From Flavobacterium sp. LC2016-23 (GTDB taxonomy: Bacteria; Bacteroidota; Bacteroidia; Flavobacteriales; Flavobacteriaceae): a stretch of 64,000 nucleotides of DNA. The stretch lies in NCBI RefSeq assembly GCF_009674775.1, contig NZ_WKKE01000001.1, positions 62,001 through 126,000 of the forward strand, in the 5' to 3' direction. The number at the start of each line of letters is the position of its first letter. Position 1 is the stretch's first letter. The notes under the pieces were generated by a model that saw nothing but the letters and a program-made list of their open reading frames with translations, searched no databases and was not told the DNA's origin. The translations under genes were made by a program, and so were the position numbers. Of the stretch, positions 34,533 through 42,454 are shown piece after piece.

Positions 34533-35753
34533 TTAATCTATCCAGAATAAAGGCCTGATATTGGATGAAATTTGAGTGCAATCACCACAAGGTGATGGAA
34601 CAAATATAATTGTTGACATATAGTTCTGAGATCCGTAAAATATAAACTCTCGTCCTAATCCCGTAACTAAGGAATATATTTTTGGGCCATCACAACCCAA
34701 ATTCCAGCAATTACTTAATTCCAGTGGAGTACAACTGAAAAAAAATGAAGGATTTGGCTCCGTTATAAAGATATCCCTGAAATTGAAAAATATTCTTTTT
34801 GATGAAATTGACGATACCTCAAATAAGCCAATTATTTTCTCATCCGGATTATCATTTGATTTTAAATTACCATAATTAAAACCTGGTTGTACTTGTGAAA
34901 GCAGACTTGCAGAAGTAGAAAGATTTTTCAGTGTTTTATAATACGTATAAGATTCTAAATTCTGAACATATTGACGGACTATAATACTGTAACGTTCCAT
35001 AATAATCGGATCCTTGATGTTTATGAAGCGTATGGGTAAATTGATACGATCTTCGCTAAGGCCTACATTGCTTATCAGAAGTAAATCATCTGATTTTTTT
35101 GTGGTATAACATATTCTTGATTCGCCGTTAGTTCTGGGAACAGTAAGATAGGTGAATTCAGGTCCCGGGTTGCTCGGGTCTACAATAAGCTTATTAGGTT
35201 TCCAGTCGGGCGCTACAATTTTGTATGTTTCGTCATATTCGAATCTGTAAAATTGTGATTTTGAACTTGGGTCAGAACTGGTCACCCTTATTTGTACTCC
35301 TTTTTCTCCGTCAATGGTTTCGATTTTTGGCTCTACTTCAATTTCACTAACAGGAGTCAGCGTTTCCCTCTCAGACGAATATGATTTTCCCTCTTTGGTA
35401 GTGAAATTTAATTGATAGGATCTCCCGGCCACTGCCTGAAAAGGATTGTTGGAAACATAAAGACCCGAGAAGTCTTCAAATTCAAATTCATAGCTATTGT
35501 TTTCGCTGTCGGTTACATAGACAATTGCTCCTTTTTCCGGAGTTGGTCCGTTTTCCTCCAGACGATAGGACCTCGTAATCTTAATTTCCTGTTTTTTTAA
35601 CTCATTGGTAATGTTTGCCTGAACAACAAGTATATTTTCAAATGTATTGGTTTGAAAAGCGTATTGCTCAGTACAACTGCCTAAAGAAAGGCAAAAAAGT
35701 ACTAAAACAATTGCTTTACACAGAAAACGAATATGTTGAATTACGAACTTCAT
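34533..35753 (-). CDS. DUF4249 lipoprotein, operon A copy 1
   Basis: 406 residues, lipobox SLGSC (Cys27). It follows the TonB receptor gene by 9 bases. It is a close paralogue of the next gene: long stretches such as SYTYYKTLKNLS and SQVQPGFNYGNLKSND are identical or nearly so. The C-terminal Cys-framed segment differs (SCTPLELSNCWNLGCDGPK against DCSKTISLANCFNDKFCRGPQ) before both rejoin at CGDCT-ISSNI-PLFWID. This is a tandem duplication inside the operon; operon B has only one DUF4249 gene. Confidence 0.85.
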   Translation of the reverse strand: MKFVIQHIRFLCKAIVLVLFCLSLGSCTEQYAFQTNTFENILVVQANITNELKKQEIKITRSYRLEENGPTPEKGAIVYVTDSENNSYEFEFEDFSGLYVSNNPFQAVAGRSYQLNFTTKEGKSYSSERETLTPVSEIEVEPKIETIDGEKGVQIRVTSSDPSSKSQFYRFEYDETYKIVAPDWKPNKLIVDPSNPGPEFTYLTVPRTNGESRICYTTKKSDDLLLISNVGLSEDRINLPIRFINIKDPIIMERYSIIVRQYVQNLESYTYYKTLKNLSTSASLLSQVQPGFNYGNLKSNDNPDEKIIGLFEVSSISSKRIFFNFRDIFITEPNPSFFFSCTPLELSNCWNLGCDGPKIYSLVTGLGREFIFYGSQNYMSTIIFVPSPCGDCTQISSNIRPLFWID

Positions 35754-35762
35754 TTATGAGTA

Positions 35763-38543
35763 TTAAAATTTGACATTATACGTTATGGTTGGAATTGGCA
35801 CCGAAAATATAGACGTTTTGTATGCTTTTATCTCTCCATTAGTCGTCACAAAAAAGATAGAATACGGATTGTTTCGGCCTAAAACATTATAAATCGATAT
35901 GTTCCAGAAGCTATGTGACAGCTTTTTGATTTTGTGATTCCCTTCGATGTTAAAACCAACATCTAATCGGTAATAATCAGGAATTCTAAATTTATTCCTG
36001 TCACTATACAAGGTGTATTCCAGGCCATTATAGACATAGCTTCCTATAGGATACGTAATTGGTCTTCCCGATTGATATACAAAATTACTGGAAAGACTGT
36101 ATCTTTTTGTGAATTTATAGTTTAATACCGCACTCACTTCATGTGGCTTGTCAAAATTTGTCGGGAAATAATGGCCATTGTTTACCTTTTCTTCCGCAAA
36201 CTGACTGTCTGATTTAATGAAAGTACGGGCATACGTATAGCCTAACCAGCCATTAAGGTTGCCAGTATTTTTTTTGATTAACAATTCTACGCCATAAGCT
36301 TTTCCTTCTCCCTGAAGTAATTGTGTTTCTGGGTTTTTATTCAATAGCAATTCAGCACCCACCTTATAGTCTAATAAATTATTAGATTTTTTATAATATC
36401 CTTCTAAACTAAGTTCTACTTTGTCATCGTCCAGGTTTTTATAGAAGCCTAATGAAAATTGCTGTGCTTTTTGAGGGGCTATATTTAAATCAGATAACTT
36501 CCAGGCGTCAGTAGGTGATTGTGTTGTATTGCTGGTTAACAGGTGAATATATTGATACGTTTTGTCATAGCTGGCTTTTACAGAGAAATCGTCGGTAAAT
36601 AAGTAGCGTGCTGCAATTCGGGGCTCAAATCCGCCATAGGTTTTGATAGCTTCATTTTTCTTGTAATATTGGGAGCCTATTACCGTATTGTCGTTGATAG
36701 GAGCATTACTTTGATAAATTCTTTCCGTTGCTTCACCCAGGGCTGAATAACTCGAATAGCGTAAACCTAAAGTGATTAGTAGTTTTTCAGTAATATTATA
36801 ATTGTCTGCAAAATAAACCGCTGATTCTAATGCCTTCTCGCCGTCTAGGTTTACTGAAATTAAAGTAGCATCTTCCGGTTTTTTTGGATGCAGATATCCG
36901 GGATCAACATTATAAAGTTTACTTGAGATTCCATAATTAAAAGCGTGCTTTTTATTTAAGGTATAATTCCCATTTAGAATACCCTGGGTTTCATTTAGTT
37001 TATATCCGTAATCAAACGAATTGATTCCTCCGTTGTCATAGTCAATATTGAATTTGTATTCACTATTCGTAAATATCAGATCGGCTTTACTTTTAGCATT
37101 GAATGTGTGATTCCACTTTAGAGAAACCAGTGCATTGCTGTATTTATACACAGAATCCGAAGAAATGCTAAAACGATCTTTACTGTAATATAAAGTGGTC
37201 TCAATATTGTTATTGGTACTTATTTTGTGATTGTATTTTAGGATTCCGTCAAAAAATGAGGCTTCACTGTTTTTTAAAGATTCATCTTTTAATCGTTTTA
37301 GGATCCATTCAGAATAGGTTCCTCTGATGCCGACTAATAAGCTTGCTTTGTTTTTTATTATTGGCGTGCTGATCGAAAGGTTGCTTGTTACAGATCCGAT
37401 TCCTCCTTCACCTGAGAATTTTTCAGGATTTCCATTTTTTGTGGTAATATCAAAAACAGAAGATAGTCTTCCTCCAAACCTTGCCGGGATACTCCCTTTG
37501 TAGATGTCTACTTTGCTGGTGGTGTAGGGATTAACAGCAGAGAAAAAACCCAGGAAATGCGAGGTATTGTATAAAACAGCATTGTCTAAAAGGATTAAGT
37601 TCTGATCGTCTTTTCCTCCGCGTACATTAAATCCTGCGGAACCTTCACCGGTGGTTTTTATTCCGGGTAAAGTAGTGGCAACCCTGAAGATATCGCGTTC
37701 CCCAAGAACCAGCGGAATATTTTTTATTCCTTCAACATCTATACTGGAAACTCCGGCTACGGCAGTTTTTACATTTCGATTCGCATTTTTATTGATGACT
37801 ACTTCGTCGAGCTCATTGATGCTTTCGTAAAGCGTTACATCCAGCTTGCCATCGTCGTAGACCATAATTGGTTGTGTGTCTTTTCTATGGTTGATGGACT
37901 CTATCTCTATATAATTGAGGCCGTAAGGAACTTCAATTTTATAATAACCCTGTTCGTCAGTTGTGGTGCTGATGTTTTTATCGCGCACTTTAATGGTTAC
38001 GTTAGAAAGAGGCTTTTTAGTTTTTTCATTCTTAATATTCCCTGATAATGTGTACGATTTTAATTCTTCTCCTTTTTTCTCTTTACCAATATAAGTGATG
38101 CCATTACTGGTAGTGTTTTGCTTTTTTGCATCCAGCTGCTGGTGAAACAAAGGTTTTGTTGTGCCTTTGTTTTCGGCAACAACTGTTTGAGCAGGGGGTA
38201 CGGTTTCAAAATAATTATCAGGCAGGGAACTATGAATGATAGTATTTTTTGTCAGTATTATTTTTTTATTGGTAATGAAGTAATTCAGGTTTGTTTTTTC
38301 GAAAACAGCGCTTAATACTTCGTCAATGGAAGTGTCGGTGTAAGTTCCGTTTATTACAACAGTTTCAGATTTTATCCAGTTTTCATCAAAATAAAATCGG
38401 TATCCCGCTATTTTTTCGAGACTTTCTATTGCTGTTTTTAAGTCAGCATTTTTAAATTCAATTGAGATGTTGTTCTTTTTTTCCTGACTAAACGATACCG
38501 TATGAAAAGCTAATAAAAATAGGGCTAATATAATTTTTCTCAT
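35763..38543 (-). CDS. STN-domain TonB-dependent outer-membrane receptor, operon A
   Basis: 926 residues. The signal peptide ends TVSFSQ. An STN domain (about 25-100: FKNADLKTAIESLEKIAGYRFYF) is followed by a carboxypeptidase-regulatory-like domain (about 160-245), a plug (about 260-375: FNVRGGKDDQNLILLDNAVLYN; PARFGGRLSSVFDI) and a 22-strand-type barrel ending PTITYNVKF. STN domains usually contact an anti-sigma factor, yet no intact sigma/anti-sigma pair is adjacent. I chose ATG 38543, 4 bases after the upstream stop, because it gives a clean signal peptide and matches operon B; ATG 38561 would overlap the upstream gene. Confidence 0.9.
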   Translation of the reverse strand: MRKIILALFLLAFHTVSFSQEKKNNISIEFKNADLKTAIESLEKIAGYRFYFDENWIKSETVVINGTYTDTSIDEVLSAVFEKTNLNYFITNKKIILTKNTIIHSSLPDNYFETVPPAQTVVAENKGTTKPLFHQQLDAKKQNTTSNGITYIGKEKKGEELKSYTLSGNIKNEKTKKPLSNVTIKVRDKNISTTTDEQGYYKIEVPYGLNYIEIESINHRKDTQPIMVYDDGKLDVTLYESINELDEVVINKNANRNVKTAVAGVSSIDVEGIKNIPLVLGERDIFRVATTLPGIKTTGEGSAGFNVRGGKDDQNLILLDNAVLYNTSHFLGFFSAVNPYTTSKVDIYKGSIPARFGGRLSSVFDITTKNGNPEKFSGEGGIGSVTSNLSISTPIIKNKASLLVGIRGTYSEWILKRLKDESLKNSEASFFDGILKYNHKISTNNNIETTLYYSKDRFSISSDSVYKYSNALVSLKWNHTFNAKSKADLIFTNSEYKFNIDYDNGGINSFDYGYKLNETQGILNGNYTLNKKHAFNYGISSKLYNVDPGYLHPKKPEDATLISVNLDGEKALESAVYFADNYNITEKLLITLGLRYSSYSALGEATERIYQSNAPINDNTVIGSQYYKKNEAIKTYGGFEPRIAARYLFTDDFSVKASYDKTYQYIHLLTSNTTQSPTDAWKLSDLNIAPQKAQQFSLGFYKNLDDDKVELSLEGYYKKSNNLLDYKVGAELLLNKNPETQLLQGEGKAYGVELLIKKNTGNLNGWLGYTYARTFIKSDSQFAEEKVNNGHYFPTNFDKPHEVSAVLNYKFTKRYSLSSNFVYQSGRPITYPIGSYVYNGLEYTLYSDRNKFRIPDYYRLDVGFNIEGNHKIKKLSHSFWNISIYNVLGRNNPYSIFFVTTNGEIKAYKTSIFSVPIPTITYNVKF

Positions 38544-38547
38544 TTCT

Positions 38548-39318
38548 TTAATTGACTTCATTAGGGATAAGACTGTTTATTTCTTTGATTAAATTTTCAA
38601 TAAAAACGTTCTTATCGGATTTTTCTAATTGAGTGTTAGAGTTATAGTATTTTTTTATTTTGCTTTTGTGCTCTGGAAAAATTTCAATAACGTCACTTTT
38701 CGAACTTATTTTGTAATAGGCGTCTTTGTACTTTAAGATGTACTCATTTTTTTCTTTGAATTCGTCAGAGCTATTCTGATTAGTCCCGTCAGAAATTGTT
38801 TTGGTATCGATAACTTTTGTCTTGTTTTTATGGTGTTTGATGTAAAGTATGTTGTTTTTTGAAAAGATAATTTCCTGATAATAACCAGTCATGTAAGCCG
38901 GGCATGCAGGATTGTTGAAATTGATATTAATAAATTTTTTGTTGTTAAGAGTAAACCAGGCCGTTTTCTCTTTGATCAGGCTCATACCCAAATAATCGTA
39001 TTCACCAGTAGCTTTCAAAACTATGATGTCATTATTAATATCATATTTAAGATCCATATTGTAGTAATCCTGACCCTCGTAGTTAAGATCTCCTTTGCTG
39101 TAGTTGTTGGAGAAATAATAGCTATGGCTTTTATCCAGTGTCCTGTAGAGATTAACATGGCGGGGGGCATTGTACAGTTCTAAGTTTTGTTTACCAACAG
39201 TCTTGTCAAACCAGTTGTATAAAGAAGAAGTATTGCTTGTCTGGCTATGTATTGTACAGATATTTAATAATAATCCAAATAAAATAAGGAAAATAGATTT
39301 ATTTTGATAATTTTTCAA
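38548..39318 (-). CDS. Small exported protein of unknown function, first gene of operon A
   Basis: 256 residues with a signal peptide ending CTIHSQ. The body is polar and beta-rich (SLYNWFDKTVGKQNLELYN; GQDYYNMDLKYDINNDIIVLK; GYYQEIIF-NNILYIKHHK). The first gene of operon B (45217-45942) shares the same layout and motifs. No known domain is recognised. It lies 37 bases after a -7 box shared in form with operon B. Confidence 0.75.
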   Translation of the reverse strand: MKNYQNKSIFLILFGLLLNICTIHSQTSNTSSLYNWFDKTVGKQNLELYNAPRHVNLYRTLDKSHSYYFSNNYSKGDLNYEGQDYYNMDLKYDINNDIIVLKATGEYDYLGMSLIKEKTAWFTLNNKKFININFNNPACPAYMTGYYQEIIFSKNNILYIKHHKNKTKVIDTKTISDGTNQNSSDEFKEKNEYILKYKDAYYKISSKSDVIEIFPEHKSKIKKYYNSNTQLEKSDKNVFIENLIKEINSLIPNEVN

Positions 39319-39355
39319 AATATTGTGTGGTTTTGATGATTTGTATTGATGATTT

Positions 39356-39363
39356 CAAAAGTA
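39356..39363 (-). promoter_or_regulatory. -7 box of operon A
   Basis: TACTTTTG on the minus strand with the flank AATACTTTTGAAA. It ends 37 bases before the first ATG. The same box in nearly the same position precedes operon B. Confidence 0.55.
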
Positions 39364-39513
39364 TTAAAAAATGGGATAAAAATCACACAGTAACTGTTAA
39401 AACATACTATTTTTTATTTTTTTAAGGCAATAATTCGTCTTATTCCACAAACTGTTCCAAAAGGTGGGACTGCTAATTAGAACAGTTCATTGCCCGAAAT
39501 TTATACCAAAAAT

Positions 39514-41250
39514 TTAATTGGAATTGGATTTTTTTACTTCGATAATCTCCCTTATAAACACAGGTTTTCCGCTTGCTGAGAAACCTTCTAATACGATCTC
39601 AAATTGTCCGGATATATCTGATGTGTAAAATTTAATAGTTGTATCAGTTAAATCGGCACTGGGTAACCACAAAAGTTGATGTCTGTAATCCGGAATTCGC
39701 GTGTTTTTACTGTCTGAATAGTCCGGTTGAAAGTATTCTTTTTTGCCATGAGGTCTCAAAAGTTCCGGTCTTATTATAAAAGTACCTTTAAGTTTTGTTT
39801 TGTAATCTCCGTTTTTTGTGGTAAACGCCACAACTCCGTTAAATGATTTTGCACCATAATAATAAAGTCCTTTTACAACATTAATTTTATAAATATTCTT
39901 AGGGCTATAGCTGAAAAATTCGTTTAAATCATCAAGAATAAGTCCGTCAACCACAACTAAAGGTTCTGACGAAGATTCATAATTTTCATCATAATCAAAT
40001 ACATGCAAAGAATAGTTTTTATTATTTTTTCTAAAGACCACTCCACTTACCACTTCTGTAATGGTTTCTTCCATGGTTGGAAATCTTGTAAAATCATCCA
40101 GTTTATATTCTTTGGATAAAGTGCCATAAAACGGAGCAAAGTTAGCAGGAGTAAGCAAACTGTCTTTTTTTATGTTGTAATAGGCGTTTTCTACCTGACT
40201 TGAAACCAATCTTTCGGTTATATTTTTGTCGGATTCCGGATTGAATTTCAGATCAGAAAATTTTAAGTCAGAAAGATCCGCTTCCTTTTGTTTGTCCATT
40301 TCAATGGTATAACTTTCTTTGTTATATTCCAGTACCTGAACGATAATATTTGAGTTTGGATTTGCTTTTTCTATATTAAAAATAAACTTCCCTTGCTCAT
40401 CTGTCTTTGCTACTTTTACATCATAATTTTTACCTATGATAGAAAGACTGATCTTTTTATTTTTAACTTCTTCACTAGCAGATGTTATTCTGCCGGATAT
40501 TATTTCTCCTCTTAATTCAGGTAAAACAAAATTTGAGGTATTAACGATATTGCTATTAGATGAATTCTGATTTTTTGACTGATAATCGTTAAAAATTATT
40601 TTGTTTTGAGCTAAAAAACCATCTGTCTTTCTTACCGAAATCATATAATTTCCTTTTAAAAAATCATCAGAACCGGCATTGACTTTTAATTCGGCCTGTT
40701 CCCGGGTATTAAATATTTTGTTCTTTAAATCAAACGAAATGTTGTCATTAGTTGTGCGTGTTATTACCAGCTCTTTTGGATCGATAACAGGATCAGAAAC
40801 TGCATTTTCTTTATAAGGATTTACAATATAAATATCAGAATTGAAATAAGCTCCGGAGCCATTATTTGACAGCATCCAGTTTGTATATCCAATAATTTTA
40901 TAGGTTCCGGTTTCTAATGTAGTTGGAATAAAAAAATCGCCATGACTGCTTCCGTTTTCCAGAAATAGTTTATGAGTAACAATGGTCTTTTTATTAGTAT
41001 CAATAAGTTCAAAATAAGCAACTTTAGTATATTTTGTGGGTGCATTTGTTGTTTTGTCCATACAAAATATTTTATAGTACAAAGTCTCTCCTGTTAAGAA
41101 AGAGTTTGTATTGGTGCTGATGAAAACCGACTCGTTTAAATTTTTGTCGATAGTTTTAAGTTCCGCTAAAGCATTGTTTTTCTGAGCAAATACAATTTGC
41201 TGATAACTTAGTACTAAAGTTATCACTAATAAATATCTTAATCTATCCAA
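39514..41250 (-). CDS. MG2-like exported protein with barrel-less TonB-plug-like module, operon B
   Basis: 578 residues from TTG 41250. The signal peptide ends QIVFAQ. Same domain order as the operon A protein: MG2 domain (SFLTGETLYYKIFC; FFIPTTLETGTYKIIGYTNWML), ELRGEIISG region, FPTMEETITEVV, then VVVDGLILDDLNEFFSYSPKNI and YYGAKSFNGVVAFTTK, with no barrel after. The longer frame starts inside DUF4249 and yields no signal peptide. No ATG occurs between the DUF4249 stop and the MG2 domain, so TTG is the only sensible start. Function unknown. Confidence 0.75.
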   Translation of the reverse strand: MDRLRYLLVITLVLSYQQIVFAQKNNALAELKTIDKNLNESVFISTNTNSFLTGETLYYKIFCMDKTTNAPTKYTKVAYFELIDTNKKTIVTHKLFLENGSSHGDFFIPTTLETGTYKIIGYTNWMLSNNGSGAYFNSDIYIVNPYKENAVSDPVIDPKELVITRTTNDNISFDLKNKIFNTREQAELKVNAGSDDFLKGNYMISVRKTDGFLAQNKIIFNDYQSKNQNSSNSNIVNTSNFVLPELRGEIISGRITSASEEVKNKKISLSIIGKNYDVKVAKTDEQGKFIFNIEKANPNSNIIVQVLEYNKESYTIEMDKQKEADLSDLKFSDLKFNPESDKNITERLVSSQVENAYYNIKKDSLLTPANFAPFYGTLSKEYKLDDFTRFPTMEETITEVVSGVVFRKNNKNYSLHVFDYDENYESSSEPLVVVDGLILDDLNEFFSYSPKNIYKINVVKGLYYYGAKSFNGVVAFTTKNGDYKTKLKGTFIIRPELLRPHGKKEYFQPDYSDSKNTRIPDYRHQLLWLPSADLTDTTIKFYTSDISGQFEIVLEGFSASGKPVFIREIIEVKKSNSN

Positions 41251-42452
41251 AATGAAGGTTTTATGTTTGATGAAAAAGAGGTGCAATCTCCACATTGTAT
41301 GGTATATAATATCAATTTCGGAAGCTCTTGCGTTGGGAAAAACACTCTTGCCCGGCTTTCGATCAATTCTACTATAGTCGGGCCCTGACAAGTTGAATTT
41401 GGGCTTGTACTATAGCAATTATTGAAATAAAAATTGCCGGCTTCAAACTCAGGAATTACAGCCGGGCAGTAATATTGGTATTCCGGAGGGGATGTTTTGG
41501 GAAAAAGATCAGTAAAGTTGAAAAATATTCTTTTTTCAGAATAAGACGACACCTCAAAAAAACCAATTACTTTTTCACGGGGATTATCAACAGAACTGAT
41601 ATTTCCACGAAAGAAACCGGGCTGTGTCTGGGATAATATGCTTCCATTATCTGATATTTCTTTCAGTGTTTCATAATAGGTATGTGCAGCAAGACTTTGG
41701 ACGTATTGTTTGACAAGAATACTATATCTGTTTCGAATCATAGGGTCTTTGCTGCTAATGAATTTAACGGGAAAATTGCTCACCCGGTCTTCAGATAAGT
41801 CGTTGGTGCCTGTTAGTAATATTTCATTAGATTTCTGATCGGAATAACAAGTTCGGGCCTCTGTAGTCCTTGGTCTGAACGATACAATATTGCCCGCGGG
41901 AATAGCTTCCTCAGCATTCCACATAGGCGCTACAACTTTATACGTTTCGTCATATTTATATCTGTAATATCTGGATGTATTTGTGGGGTCCGAGCTGTTT
42001 ACTTCAATTTGCACACCCGGTATTCCGTCTTTGGTGATTACGTTTGGTATTACACTTGCAATCTGCGTCTGGGTGGTCAGTTTTTCTGTAGTTGAAACAT
42101 AGGTTCTTCCGTTTTTGGTTAAAATATGTAATTGGTACTGTCGTTCGGGAACTGCCTGAAATTTAACCGCAGATACGTAGGAAGAACCAACTTCGGCAAA
42201 ATCGTATTTGTTTCCTAAATCATCGGTTACATTTACAGTAGCCTGAGATTCAAATTGCGGAAAGCTTTCTTCCAGAGAATACGTTCTGGAAATTTTTACT
42301 TCATGGTTTTTATATTCGTTTGTTAAGGTAGCTTCTACTATTATAACATCTTCAAAGTCGTTATTTTGATAATTATACGGCGTCGTGCAGCTGAAAATTG
42401 ATGCTAAGAGTGCAATTGCGGGAAAGCTATATAGAAGGATCTTTTTCATCAT
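41238..42452 (-). CDS. DUF4249 lipoprotein, operon B
   Basis: 404 residues, lipobox SIFSC (Cys22), then TTPYNYQNNDFEDVIIVEATLTNE. It is paralogous to the operon A pair throughout (YDETYKVVAPMWN; YVQSLAAHTYYETLKEIS; GFFEVSSYSEKRIFFNFTDLF) and ends CGDCTSFSSNIKPSFWID. The Cys-framed C-terminal segment is longer than in operon A (CPAVIPE, NNCYS, TCQGP). It starts 2 bases after the TonB receptor stop; ATG 42449 is an alternative. Confidence 0.85.
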   Translation of the reverse strand: MMKKILLYSFPAIALLASIFSCTTPYNYQNNDFEDVIIVEATLTNEYKNHEVKISRTYSLEESFPQFESQATVNVTDDLGNKYDFAEVGSSYVSAVKFQAVPERQYQLHILTKNGRTYVSTTEKLTTQTQIASVIPNVITKDGIPGVQIEVNSSDPTNTSRYYRYKYDETYKVVAPMWNAEEAIPAGNIVSFRPRTTEARTCYSDQKSNEILLTGTNDLSEDRVSNFPVKFISSKDPMIRNRYSILVKQYVQSLAAHTYYETLKEISDNGSILSQTQPGFFRGNISSVDNPREKVIGFFEVSSYSEKRIFFNFTDLFPKTSPPEYQYYCPAVIPEFEAGNFYFNNCYSTSPNSTCQGPTIVELIESRARVFFPTQELPKLILYTIQCGDCTSFSSNIKPSFWID

Positions 42453-42454
42453 CT

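Noticed and set aside
34500-34545. Possible relic of the MG2 gene start after DUF4249 copy 1 in operon A
   Set aside because: The shared bases are mostly those that encode the conserved WID-stop end, and similarity fades right after the stop, so a relic cannot be shown.
39420-39500. Imperfect long hairpin (GGCAAT...ACTGTTC with GAACAGTT...ATTGCC) between operons B and A
   Set aside because: It may end operon B, but the stem is interrupted, the loop is long and the T-run is weak, so I did not call a terminator.
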